Shown here in pieces: positions 1 to 9,404 of a stretch of DNA of 39,054 bases. The notes under the pieces are model-generated. The model had not been told where the DNA came from. It was given only the letters and a program-made list of their open reading frames with translations, and did not search any database. Within the stretch, counting starts at the first letter, position 1. Each line of letters starts with the position of its first letter. The DNA comes from Pseudomonadota bacterium (GTDB taxonomy: Bacteria > Myxococcota > Myxococcia > Myxococcales > Myxococcaceae). A program made the translations under genes and the position numbers. The stretch is from assembly GCA_023423535.1 (NCBI GenBank), contig JAFAFL010000101.1:1-39054 (forward strand), read 5' to 3'.

Positions 1-291
1 GAACCTGCTTCGCGCTACACTCTGTTTTCACCGCGCGGGTCCTCCCGATCGCTGAAGTGCCTGAGAACACTCCAGTTATCGGTCGGTCCCCGCGCGGTGA
101 TCCCTCGTCCGTGATCGATCCGGGCTAGTCGCGCCGGATTCAATGAGTGTTGTTATGCTGGAAAATGACGGCCTGGCGAGTAAGCCCGACAGTCATGTTT
201 CGCTGGAAATGATTCGCGGGTCTGATAGATAGGAGAGGCCGGCACGTGCCGGTCGCCTCGAGGAATTCTCGAGGGCGCAAAGAGGGCGCAC
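1..291. other. Left-end intergenic region, no gene recognised
   Basis: No convincing coding frame was found; the small minus-strand frames have no recognisable domain. GC content is lower than in most of the window. The only structure I can support is the pair of palindromes just before the first gene (listed separately). The region may include the promoter of the protease gene at 292, but I see no clear -35/-10 pair. Confidence 0.5.
239..274. promoter_or_regulatory. Two adjacent inverted repeats upstream of the protease gene
   Basis: Bases 239-252 form a perfect 14-base palindrome (CCGGCACGTGCCGG). Directly after it, 256-262 and 268-274 form a 7-bp hairpin (CCTCGAG / CTCGAGG, loop GAATT). 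They lie 17 to 53 bases before the ATG at 292. This could be an operator for a dimeric regulator or a structured 5' leader. There is no U-tract, so an intrinsic terminator is unlikely. The function is inferred only from symmetry and position. Confidence 0.4.
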
Positions 292-2097
292 ATGAAGCGA
301 CTGTTGATGTCACTGATTGCGGTTGGGACAGGCCTCGGCTCATTGCCGGGTTGCGGAGGAGTTGACGGGCTGCAACAGGTTGCAGTCACGGAAGGTCCAG
401 TCTCGCAGGTGGCGAAGCAGGAGGTTTGCGCAGGAAGTTCAGTAGTGCCTGTCAACTCGTACGCAGGTCAGTTCGGAGTTCCGGTCCATTTCGTTCAGCA
501 TCGCAAGTCACCTGTCGGCCGACTTGTCATGACTAACTACTCGAGCTGCTCGGGCGTCCTGATCAGTTGTGACCTTTTCCTGACGGCGGCGCATTGTGTC
601 GATGGGACGACGAGCAACTTCGGGACCACGTCTGCTGCGCCTTCCCACGTGGTTTTCAACGACGAGGCCCCGGGGCCGAACGGCGTCGCTGAGACGCCCG
701 TGACGTACTGGGTCGACACATCGGTAAAGGCGTCCAACGCCAAGTTTCCCGGTGTGGTGGAGCACGGAGTTGGAGCTGACTACGCGTTGATCAAACTGAT
801 GCCGAGAGATCTCACTGGCTATGGTTGGTACCAGTGGGCGTGCGAAACCAACGCGGTTTCGAACTTGGCCATCTCCTCACGTCCGTCGGGTGACCGTGGA
901 ACGATCATCCAACACCCGGGGGGGCGTTCGCGCGAGGTTCACGCTGGTTTGCTCACAAGCAATGGCGGGGTGCACGAATTCGCGATCGATATCGAGAACG
1001 GGTCCTCCGGTTCGGGAGTTTTGAATCAGTTGGGAGAGGTAATCGGACTCGCGAACTACGGGGGTTGCACCGTTCAGGGGTTCAATTCAGGGACTTCGAT
1101 GTTCGCTATACGCCAGGCGTCACCTTGGATTGCTGCATACACGCATGACGTTCATCATGCCGACTTCAAGGGGAGCGGTTGGGATGACCAGTTGATCAGG
1201 CGTGCTAATCGGCCCAACGGCGCAGGCGGAATTTCTCATTCCATCACGTTGAAGTACACCACCGGGGGGACGTGGCAAAATGCGTCGTACTCGTTCTGTA
1301 CAGGCGAGTTCGACAAGTTCATGGTTGGCGATGTGAACTTGGATGGCCGTGCAGATATCATCTGTCACAATGCGCTGTCGGGTTCCGTTGCAATTGACTA
1401 TGCGACCTCGTCCGGTCAATTCGGTGGCCAGGATGTGGTGACGAACATTGGGTTCTGTACGGGTGGCAGTGAGTATCTTGAGGTGGCCGACTTCAATGCT
1501 GATGGTCGTGTCGACTTGTTGTGTCACGACAAGTCGAATGGCAATGTCAAGATCGCGCTGGCATCAACGAGCGGAACTTACACCTCGGTGTCCCACTCGT
1601 ACACTGCAGGATTCTGCACGAACGGCCGACTGTATGTGGGTGATTTCGATGGCAACGGACGCGCGGATCTGCTGTGCCATCGCCCGACCGACGGATTCAT
1701 GTGGATGTCGCTCAGTTCTGCCGCTGTTCCAGCTGGGAACGCCGTGCACTGGAGTGGTGCTACGAACTTCTGCGTGGGTACTCTGCGCGACCTTGTGATC
1801 GGCCGGTGGAACAACGACAGCTACGCCGATGTTCTTTGTCACCGACACCCGACCGGGCAGATCCAGATCGCGAACGCGTTCGGCTTTCAGCACTTCGGTA
1901 CCTCGTTCTGGAACGCTTTCTCCAAGGGCTTCGCCCCGACGCAGTACTCGCATAACAATCGATGCGGGCTTCAGGGAAATGGGCTGATGCGAAAGTTCCG
2001 GTTCCCGGGTGACTCGCTTGATGATTTGATTTGTCATGCGCCCGACGCGCTCGGCGGCACTGTTGTGGTTGCCGACAATATGGGCAATCAGTTCTAG
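292..2097 (+). CDS. Trypsin-like serine protease lipoprotein with VCBS/FG-GAP repeats
   Basis: 601 aa. The N-terminus is a lipoprotein signal with lipobox LPGC (Cys21), so the protein is exported and probably lipid-anchored. Residues 50-285 are a chymotrypsin-fold (S1/S1B) protease. The catalytic triad is visible: His101 in LTAAHC, Asp163 in ADYALIKL and Ser239 in NGSSGSGV. From about residue 310 to the end there are several VCBS/FG-GAP-type repeats of the form GDxxxDGRxDLLCH, with Ca-binding-like DxNxDGxxD loops, probably forming a beta-propeller. The start ATG is preceded by an AGAGGG-like ribosome site. Base composition is lower in GC than the neighbours: the 60 bases from 1321 hold 31 G/C, against 47 for the 60 bases from 3541. 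That suggests later acquisition. A terminator hairpin follows at 2216. The likely role is an extracellular protease; its substrate is unknown. Confidence 0.85.
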   Translation: MKRLLMSLIAVGTGLGSLPGCGGVDGLQQVAVTEGPVSQVAKQEVCAGSSVVPVNSYAGQFGVPVHFVQHRKSPVGRLVMTNYSSCSGVLISCDLFLTAAHCVDGTTSNFGTTSAAPSHVVFNDEAPGPNGVAETPVTYWVDTSVKASNAKFPGVVEHGVGADYALIKLMPRDLTGYGWYQWACETNAVSNLAISSRPSGDRGTIIQHPGGRSREVHAGLLTSNGGVHEFAIDIENGSSGSGVLNQLGEVIGLANYGGCTVQGFNSGTSMFAIRQASPWIAAYTHDVHHADFKGSGWDDQLIRRANRPNGAGGISHSITLKYTTGGTWQNASYSFCTGEFDKFMVGDVNLDGRADIICHNALSGSVAIDYATSSGQFGGQDVVTNIGFCTGGSEYLEVADFNADGRVDLLCHDKSNGNVKIALASTSGTYTSVSHSYTAGFCTNGRLYVGDFDGNGRADLLCHRPTDGFMWMSLSSAAVPAGNAVHWSGATNFCVGTLRDLVIGRWNNDSYADVLCHRHPTGQIQIANAFGFQHFGTSFWNAFSKGFAPTQYSHNNRCGLQGNGLMRKFRFPGDSLDDLICHAPDALGGTVVVADNMGNQF

Positions 2098-2215
2098 CCG
2101 TAGCAATCGCTGGCTGCAGTTTTGTGCTTGCTCCAAAGGGAGCAGGCCGGCTACGCGTGCCGGGGAATCAGTGGGCGCGGTATCGAACTAGTCTTCGCGG
2201 CGCATTCGCGTCGAG

Positions 2216-2262
2216 AATGAATGGCCCGGCACCTCGCGTGAGGTTCCGGGCCGTTTCATTTT
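2216..2262 (+). terminator. Strong intrinsic terminator after the protease gene
   Basis: A long hairpin has TGGCCCGG pairing with CCGGGCC, an inner ACCTC/GAGGT stem closed by GCGT, and an outer AATGA/TTCATT arm, followed by a T-rich tail. It lies between the protease stop at 2097 and the hydrolase start at 2288. The A-rich left flank also makes it plausible as a bidirectional terminator. Confidence 0.8.
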
Positions 2263-2287
2263 CCGGCACCGCCCGCACGAGAGGTTC

Positions 2288-2929
2288 ATGGTCGCGCCCG
2301 GTCAGTTCCTCGAGAGGCCCACGCTCATCCCCGTCGGCGCGCAGGTGCTGGAGGGCCTGTCGCATCGCGGTGAGAAGCGGCCCGGCGTGCTCATCCTCCC
2401 ACCGCCGCCGGACGAGGGCGGCTCCATGGATCACGTGGTCGCGGCCGAGGTCGCGTGGGCGGCGGCGACGCGCGGCTTTCCCACCTTGCGCTTCAACTAC
2501 CGCGGCGTGGGCGCGAGCCAGGGCACGCGAGGACGTGGCGTGGCGCTGGAGGAGGACGCGCTCGCGGCGCGCATGCTGCTCGAGGAGAACATCGACGCGG
2601 GCGGCGTGTATGCGGTGGCGGTCGGCGGCAGTGCGCGGGCGGCCCTGTGGTTGATGGAGCGAGAGCCGGGCCTGGCGGGGATGTGCTTCGTCAGCCCGGT
2701 GGAGGTCTCGGCGGAGGACGTCGCGCGCGTGACCGTGCCCTTGCTGGTGCTGGTGGGCGCGGACGATCTGCGCCTGCCGCGGGTGGCGTTCAGCGAGGCG
2801 GTGGCGCAGGCGGGCGGCCGCTTCGAGCTGGTGCCCGGGGCTGACCAGTCGTTCAGCAAGAACCTCGCGCAGGTGGGCCAGCTCGTCGCCGAGCACCTTG
2901 GATCCAATCGTTTCGTCGTGCGTTCGTAG
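2288..2929 (+). CDS. Alpha/beta-hydrolase-fold protein with altered catalytic triad
   Basis: 213 aa, close to the usual size of small dienelactone-hydrolase-like alpha/beta hydrolases. Seen: an oxyanion-region loop PGVLILPPPP (about 32-41); RFNYRGVGASQG (68-79), typical of this hydrolase group; a nucleophile-elbow-like VGGSARA with Ser115, where the usual final Gly of GxSxG is Arg117; and an acid loop VGADD (Asp159/160). The C-terminal position normally occupied by the catalytic His in GADHFF reads GADQSFS, so Gln187 replaces His. No signal peptide is seen, so it is probably cytoplasmic. The ATG follows a GAGG site. The fold call is firm; activity is doubtful because of the missing His. Confidence 0.75.
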   Translation: MVAPGQFLERPTLIPVGAQVLEGLSHRGEKRPGVLILPPPPDEGGSMDHVVAAEVAWAAATRGFPTLRFNYRGVGASQGTRGRGVALEEDALAARMLLEENIDAGGVYAVAVGGSARAALWLMEREPGLAGMCFVSPVEVSAEDVARVTVPLLVLVGADDLRLPRVAFSEAVAQAGGRFELVPGADQSFSKNLAQVGQLVAEHLGSNRFVVRS

Positions 2930-2965
2930 GGCTCTCGCAGTCGTTGCGCAGAAGCAGGAGGCGCC

Positions 2966-4788
<1,823 letters not shown>

Positions 4789-4792
<4 letters not shown>

Positions 4793-5004
4793 AGGTGACC
4801 GGGAAGATCGTCTTCCGCGACATCGACTTCGGCGTGTGGACGCTGCAGGGCGACGACGGGATGTCGTACCAACTGGCGGGCGCGGACCGGAAGATCAAGA
4901 AGGACGGCGCGCGCGCGGAGGTGGAGGGGGAGATCGACGAACGCGCGGTGTCGGCCGCGATGATCGGGCCGATCTTCCGGGTGACGCGGTACCGCTTTCT
5001 CTGA
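4789..5004 (+). CDS. Small conserved protein, possible OB-like beta fold
   Basis: 71 aa, starting at the ATG that overlaps the subtilase stop (ATGA), which fixes the start. The sequence begins MKVTGKIVFRDIDFGVWTL and alternates hydrophobic residues in a way that suggests a small beta-barrel. A central KIKKDG stretch is followed by AEVEGEIDER, resembling small OB-fold proteins of unknown function (DUF5818-like). There is no signal peptide or Cys pair. Translational coupling suggests it works with, or is co-produced with, the membrane subtilase. I do not recognise a specific function. Confidence 0.65.
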
Positions 5005-5010
5005 GGGGCT

Positions 5011-6180
5011 TCAGGGCGCGGGAAGCGGCGGCGGGACGTCCGGGACCTTCGGCGTTCCGTCCGGCAGCGGCTTGTGGCGCGCGATGACCGCTTCGCGTTC
5101 GACGCGGTAGCTCTCGATCGGAACCTCTCCGGTGCGCGCGCGGTTGCGCAGGGCGGTGAGCTCGTCACGCGTCTGCTCCGGCACCGACGTCGGCAGCGGA
5201 TGGCCGATGTCGAACCAGTTCAGCGCAATGGTTCGGTGCTCCAGCGCGCCGACCAGCGCGATCGACAGCAGCGCAGCGACGAGCCACGGCGCGACGGTCG
5301 GGTACATGCGAGCGTGAGGCGCCGCCACCTGGCGCTCCGGATGCTCCGCCCGCGCGAGCAGCGAAGGGAACCTGCGCGCTGCGAAGATGAGCGCGCCCGC
5401 GAAGGCCCAGCCGATCCCCGCTGCGGTGACGATCTCCATCACGCCCTCGGTCTGGGTCTTCTCCACCGGTGCCGCGTTCTGCGAGACGAAGAAGATGACC
5501 GTGCTGACGAGGTTGTTCGCGAGGTGCGCGAAGACCGCCGGCCACAGGCTCCCGGTCCGCCAGAAGAGGTAGCCGAACAGCAGGCCCAGCTCGGTGCGCG
5601 CGGTGAAGCCGACCGGATCGAAGTGCAGCGCGCTGAAGAGGAGCGACACGCCGAGCATCGCCGCGACGGCGCGCACCCGTGCCTCGTGCAGCGCGTTCTG
5701 GAGCACGCCCCGGAAGAAGAACTCCTCCGCGAAGGGCGCGGCGAGCGTCACTGCACCGACGAGCAGCACCAGCTCCACCTGCGAGCGGTCGCGGAAGATG
5801 CGCGCGCTGTCCATCTGCTCGACGAGGTCGGGCGGAAAGATGAGCTGCGCGGCGAACTGCAGCGGCACCACCAGCGCGAGAAAGTTCGCCAGGCCCAGCG
5901 CGAACCCGAACGCGGCCTGACCGGGACGAAAGGGGAGGGTGCCGGTCCACGGCCACGGGCTTCGTCCGCTCAGGCGCACGAGCACGAACGCCGCGCCCAC
6001 GAACACGAACGCGTTGACGAACCAGAAGCCGAAGCCCGGGTGCAGCGCCTGCGCAAAGATCGAGGTGAAGACGAACAGCGGCAGGACGAACAGCGCGCTG
6101 GAGAGCGCGAGCACGCGCGGCGAGGTGCGGCCAGGGGAGAGGGGATCGCGCTCGGGCTCGTCGCCGGTCACGGGCGGCAC
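5011..6180 (-). CDS. CPBP (CAAX/Abi-type) intramembrane metalloprotease
   Basis: 389 aa with a GTG start; no better in-frame ATG is seen nearby. It has many transmembrane helices. The three motifs of the CPBP glutamic protease family are present: EE-x3-R in FAEEFFFRGVLQ, a FSALHFDP motif supplying the second His, and FAHLANN supplying HxxxN. These act within the membrane in CAAX processing, bacteriocin self-immunity or cleavage of membrane substrates. An extra C-terminal part holds one more hydrophobic segment and a proline-rich tail. It converges on the subtilase/small-protein pair, with 6 bases between the stops. The substrate is unknown. Confidence 0.85.
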   Translation of the reverse strand: MPPVTGDEPERDPLSPGRTSPRVLALSSALFVLPLFVFTSIFAQALHPGFGFWFVNAFVFVGAAFVLVRLSGRSPWPWTGTLPFRPGQAAFGFALGLANFLALVVPLQFAAQLIFPPDLVEQMDSARIFRDRSQVELVLLVGAVTLAAPFAEEFFFRGVLQNALHEARVRAVAAMLGVSLLFSALHFDPVGFTARTELGLLFGYLFWRTGSLWPAVFAHLANNLVSTVIFFVSQNAAPVEKTQTEGVMEIVTAAGIGWAFAGALIFAARRFPSLLARAEHPERQVAAPHARMYPTVAPWLVAALLSIALVGALEHRTIALNWFDIGHPLPTSVPEQTRDELTALRNRARTGEVPIESYRVEREAVIARHKPLPDGTPKVPDVPPPLPAP

Positions 6181-6259
6181 TATGCGCGAGCGAAAGCGGG
6201 GCGCAACACCACGTACTTCGCGACAGGCGATTCCCGATCGTCCGCTCGGCGACCGTCGC

Positions 6260-6265
6260 TATACT
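6260..6265 (+). promoter_or_regulatory. Possible -10 element of the cytochrome operon
   Basis: TATACT is a good -10 hexamer in an otherwise GC-rich divergent gap, but no clear -35 sits 16-19 bases upstream. It is only 9 bases before the ATG at 6275. If used, either the mRNA is nearly leaderless or translation starts further downstream. Confidence 0.35.
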
Positions 6266-6274
6266 CGCCGGTCC

Positions 6275-7759
6275 ATGCCGGCCGTCTTCCGCAGGACTGA
6301 GGGGGCGGCGCTCGAGGAGGGGCATCTGTTCCGGACAGCGCACCCCGCGGCCCTTGCCGTTCGCGCAGCGTTGCCATTGCTCGTGACCGCCGCGCTGCTC
6401 GCGCCGGTGAGCGCGCACGCCGCCGCCTATCACGTGCACGCGCGCACCGAGTCGCAGGCCTACCAGCTGCGCGCCTGGCGCGGCGGTGGCCCGGACGATC
6501 CGGTGCTGCTGCCGCGTCGTCGCATCGTGCAGTACCTTGGGCTCGACGCCTTCGAGCTCGTCACCGGTCAGGACCTCGGTTTCGAGAGCAACCTGCGCGT
6601 GTACAGCGACTTCGGCCTCCCGCGCGGCGAGGCGGAGAAGCTCGACGGGCTGCACTCGGAGGACGTGGATCTGCTCTACGCGCACGTCCGCTTCCGCAAG
6701 GGCGGCTTCGACGCGAAGGCGGGCCGGCAGCTCTTCATCGACATCGGCGAGATCTTCAACTTCGACGGCGTGCGCGCGCGCTACGTGCACTCGGCGGGCA
6801 TCGGCGCGGAGGCCTACGCGGGCCTGTGGGTGAAGGGCGCGTCGCTGCTCGGCTCGGCCACGCACGCGCTGGACGGCACGCGTGAACCGAATGCCTCCCG
6901 CTACGAGAGCCCGTTCGGCGTGGACATCCTTCTCGAGGAGCAGGCCCGCGTGGAGCCGGTGTTCGGCGCGAGGCTGCTGGCGGAGAACACGCTCGGAAGT
7001 GGCATCGGCGGTTCGGTCGGCTACCGGCGCTCGATGATCAGCGGCAACGTGACGAGCGAGCGGCTCGGCGCGGAGGTCGAGTACGGCAAGGGCCGCGGCA
7101 TCAACGTGATGACGGGGCTGGAGTACGACCTCGTGCTCGGCCGCGTCTCCACCGCGCGCGCGCTCGGACGCTACGACGCGGATCTGTGGGCCGCGCAGCT
7201 TGAGGCCCTCCGCTTCGCGCCGACCTTCAGCGCCTACTCCATCTGGTACTACTTCGCGAACGCGCCGCGCGACGAGGTCCGCCTGCGCGGCGACTACTAT
7301 CCGGTGGGCCCGCTGCGCTACTACGCGCAGGTCCTCTACAGCCACCACCGCGAGAACATGAAGGAGGAGACCGGCTCCTCCGCGTTCCTCTCCGAAGCCT
7401 CCACGCCGGTGCAGCTCGGGGCGGGCGGCGGCGCGCAGCTGCTCGTGCGCAGGTTCCGCAGCGGACTCGATCTCACCTGGCGCAATGGCTACGGCGGCCG
7501 TCAGTTGTGGGTCGATCTCACGACCGGCTACAGCGCGGAGGGCGGGCTGTGGACGGTCGATGCGCGCGGGTCGATCGCGAGCGTGCGTGACGCGTTCAAT
7601 CCCCTCTTGCAGGGCAACTTCTACGGGGCGCAGCTCTGGGGCAGCTACCAGCTCACGCGCGCGGCGCGGGCGAGTCTGGTGCTCGAGCAGAACGTGAACC
7701 CCTTCACCCGGTCCGACACCAAGGTGTTCTTCGTGTTCGACCTCAAGGCGGTGCTGTGA
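6275..7759 (+). CDS. Outer-membrane beta-barrel protein of a cytochrome operon
   Basis: About 494 aa. A hydrophobic signal sequence (about 26-50) ends in VSAHA-AAY. The mature part is dominated by alternating, aromatic-rich short strands (for example YSIWYYFANAP, RYYAQVLYSHH, FYGAQLWGSYQL) and ends in a hydrophobic strand (KVFFVFDLKAVL), as expected of an outer-membrane barrel. No TonB plug is seen. The start is uncertain: ATG 6275 gives a long n-region and sits just after a possible -10, while a GGAGGGG site lies upstream of an in-frame CTG at 6326. The stop overlaps the start of the 13-heme cytochrome gene. A barrel plus a multiheme cytochrome recalls porin-cytochrome conduits, but I cannot assign it to a named porin family. 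Confidence 0.75.
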   Translation: MPAVFRRTEGAALEEGHLFRTAHPAALAVRAALPLLVTAALLAPVSAHAAAYHVHARTESQAYQLRAWRGGGPDDPVLLPRRRIVQYLGLDAFELVTGQDLGFESNLRVYSDFGLPRGEAEKLDGLHSEDVDLLYAHVRFRKGGFDAKAGRQLFIDIGEIFNFDGVRARYVHSAGIGAEAYAGLWVKGASLLGSATHALDGTREPNASRYESPFGVDILLEEQARVEPVFGARLLAENTLGSGIGGSVGYRRSMISGNVTSERLGAEVEYGKGRGINVMTGLEYDLVLGRVSTARALGRYDADLWAAQLEALRFAPTFSAYSIWYYFANAPRDEVRLRGDYYPVGPLRYYAQVLYSHHRENMKEETGSSAFLSEASTPVQLGAGGGAQLLVRRFRSGLDLTWRNGYGGRQLWVDLTTGYSAEGGLWTVDARGSIASVRDAFNPLLQGNFYGAQLWGSYQLTRAARASLVLEQNVNPFTRSDTKVFFVFDLKAVL

Positions 7760-8943
7760 TGCGGGCGGGGCGTTGGGGCGCGCTGGCGGTGCTGGGCGTG
7801 GTGCTGGGAGCGGGGATCGCGTGGGCGGCCACCGCGCGCGAGCGGAGCCTGGCGGTCTATCCGCCGCAGGTCATGCCGCTGAAGTTCAACCACCACGAGC
7901 ACATCGAAGCGGGCGTGGACTGCACCGGCTGCCACCTCAAGGCGAACCGCAGCCAGACGGTGAACGACCGGCTCCTGCCGGGGCATCCGGAGTGCGAGGA
8001 CTGCCACGACATCAAGGCGGCGCAGCAGGGCAAGACGGTGGATCCGCCGAGCGCCTGCGAGACCTGTCACGTCGGCTTCGACAGCACGGTGCAGAAGGAG
8101 CCGGCGAAGGTCGTGTTCCCCACCGCGAACCTCATCTTCAACCACGAGGTCCACACGCGGACCTGGAAGATCGACTGCGACGTGTGCCACGGCTCGTTCG
8201 ACGGCGTGGGCCTCGCGACGCGGCAGCAGCTGCCGAAGATGGCCACCTGCCTCGCGTGCCATGACGGCAAGCACGCCAGCGAGGCCTGCTCCACCTGTCA
8301 CATGACGAAGCCGTCCGGGCGGCTGCAGCTCCAGTTCGCGTCAGGACTGCTGCGGCCCGCGCAGGGCAATCCGTTCGGTCACGACCACGGCCCGAGGTTC
8401 GAGTTCAACCACGGCACGCAGGCGAAGACCCGGCCGCTGCAGTGCATGGAGTGCCACGCGCAGCGCGAGTGCGAGGCCTGTCACGACTCGCTGCAGAAGC
8501 CGCTGTCGGTGCACCCCAACGACTTCATCACCCTGCATCCCATCCAGGCGCGGCAGGAGGCGCAGCGCTGCGAGAGCTGCCACCGCTACCAGTCCTTCTG
8601 CGCGGCGTGCCATGAGCGCACCGGGGTGGGCCTCTCCGCGGACAAGACCTTCAAGCCGACGAACGTGCGCGTCCACCCGCCGTACCAGGTGTGGGTGGAG
8701 CTCATCGGTCCGCAGCACCACGGCATCGCCGCGAACCGGGACCTGAAGAGCTGCGTCGCCTGCCACCGCGAGAACGACTGCCTCAGCTGTCACTCGGACG
8801 CGAACACCTTCGGCTCGCGCCGGCAGGTCAATCCGCACCCGCCCGGCTTCAAGGAGAGCTGCCGGCGCATGGCGGGGAAGAACGACCGCGCGTGCCTCGT
8901 GTGCCACCAGGAGAACCGGCTCAACGAGTGGGGGTGCCGGTGA
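7759..8943 (+). CDS. Thirteen-heme c-type cytochrome (c3/c7-like units)
   Basis: 394 aa from the ATG that overlaps the previous stop (TGATG); a GTG one codon earlier is an alternative. An N-terminal hydrophobic segment (about 7-24) directs export. I count thirteen CxxCH heme-binding motifs: CTGCH, CEDCH, CETCH, CDVCH, CLACH, CSTCH, CMECH, CEACH, CESCH, CAACH, CVACH, CLSCH and CLVCH. FNHxxH-type sequences (for example LKFNHHEH and LIFNHEVH) precede several CxxCH motifs and can supply distal His ligands, as in cytochromes c3/c7. The protein should be a periplasmic or outer-membrane-associated electron wire. It overlaps the next lipoprotein gene by GTGA, so the operon is translationally coupled. 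Its redox partner is not known from the sequence. Confidence 0.93.
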   Translation: MRAGRWGALAVLGVVLGAGIAWAATARERSLAVYPPQVMPLKFNHHEHIEAGVDCTGCHLKANRSQTVNDRLLPGHPECEDCHDIKAAQQGKTVDPPSACETCHVGFDSTVQKEPAKVVFPTANLIFNHEVHTRTWKIDCDVCHGSFDGVGLATRQQLPKMATCLACHDGKHASEACSTCHMTKPSGRLQLQFASGLLRPAQGNPFGHDHGPRFEFNHGTQAKTRPLQCMECHAQRECEACHDSLQKPLSVHPNDFITLHPIQARQEAQRCESCHRYQSFCAACHERTGVGLSADKTFKPTNVRVHPPYQVWVELIGPQHHGIAANRDLKSCVACHRENDCLSCHSDANTFGSRRQVNPHPPGFKESCRRMAGKNDRACLVCHQENRLNEWGCR

Positions 8944-9404
8944 TTCGCTCGAAGGTGTTCCTTGCAGGGCTATGCACGTTCGCGCTCGCCGGCTGCCTCG
9001 AGCCGGGCGAGCCGCATCTGCAGGCCCTCGACACCGTCGCGCCGCAGCTGGTGGAGACGACGCCGGACGCGGAGTCGCTCGTCGATCCGGAGGGCGAGAT
9101 CCTCGTCACCTTCAGCGAGCGGATGGAGCCGCGGTCGCTCAACGCGGGCCTCTGGCTGCAGGCGGGCAACGAGCGCCTCGCCACGCGGGTGGAGATCCCG
9201 CCCGAGCCTCCCGACGTGCCGCAGTCCGTCGCGCAGCAGCGGCCGCAGCCCTACACCGTGCGCGTGAAATGGGACGCGCCGCTCGCTTCGGGCGCGGTGG
9301 TCACGCTGGTGCTCGACACCGTGCTGATCGACCTCGCGGGCAACGTCCTTGAGGGACCGGACGGCGGGAATGCCCAGCGCCGGCTGACGTTCCGTACGCC
9401 GTGA
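8940..9404 (+). CDS. Ig-like (SbsA/Big_5-type) lipoprotein
   Basis: 154 aa from the GTG that overlaps the cytochrome stop. The signal peptide ends in a clear lipobox LAGC (about residue 18). The mature part starts DTVAPQLVETTPDAES and contains EILVTFSERMEPRSLN, the signature of bacterial Ig-like SbsA/Big_5 domains, then a strand-rich tail with ASGAVVTLVLDT and DLAGNVLEG. It is probably anchored to the outer membrane, as a structural or docking piece for the barrel or cytochrome. The next gene starts inside its last codons (GTGA overlap). Confidence 0.8.
   Translation: MIRSKVFLAGLCTFALAGCLEPGEPHLQALDTVAPQLVETTPDAESLVDPEGEILVTFSERMEPRSLNAGLWLQAGNERLATRVEIPPEPPDVPQSVAQQRPQPYTVRVKWDAPLASGAVVTLVLDTVLIDLAGNVLEGPDGGNAQRRLTFRTP

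Noticed and set aside
5165..7348. Long minus-strand open frame across the barrel gene
   Set aside because: Low-complexity His/Arg/Ala sequence opposite real coding regions; typical of GC-rich DNA.
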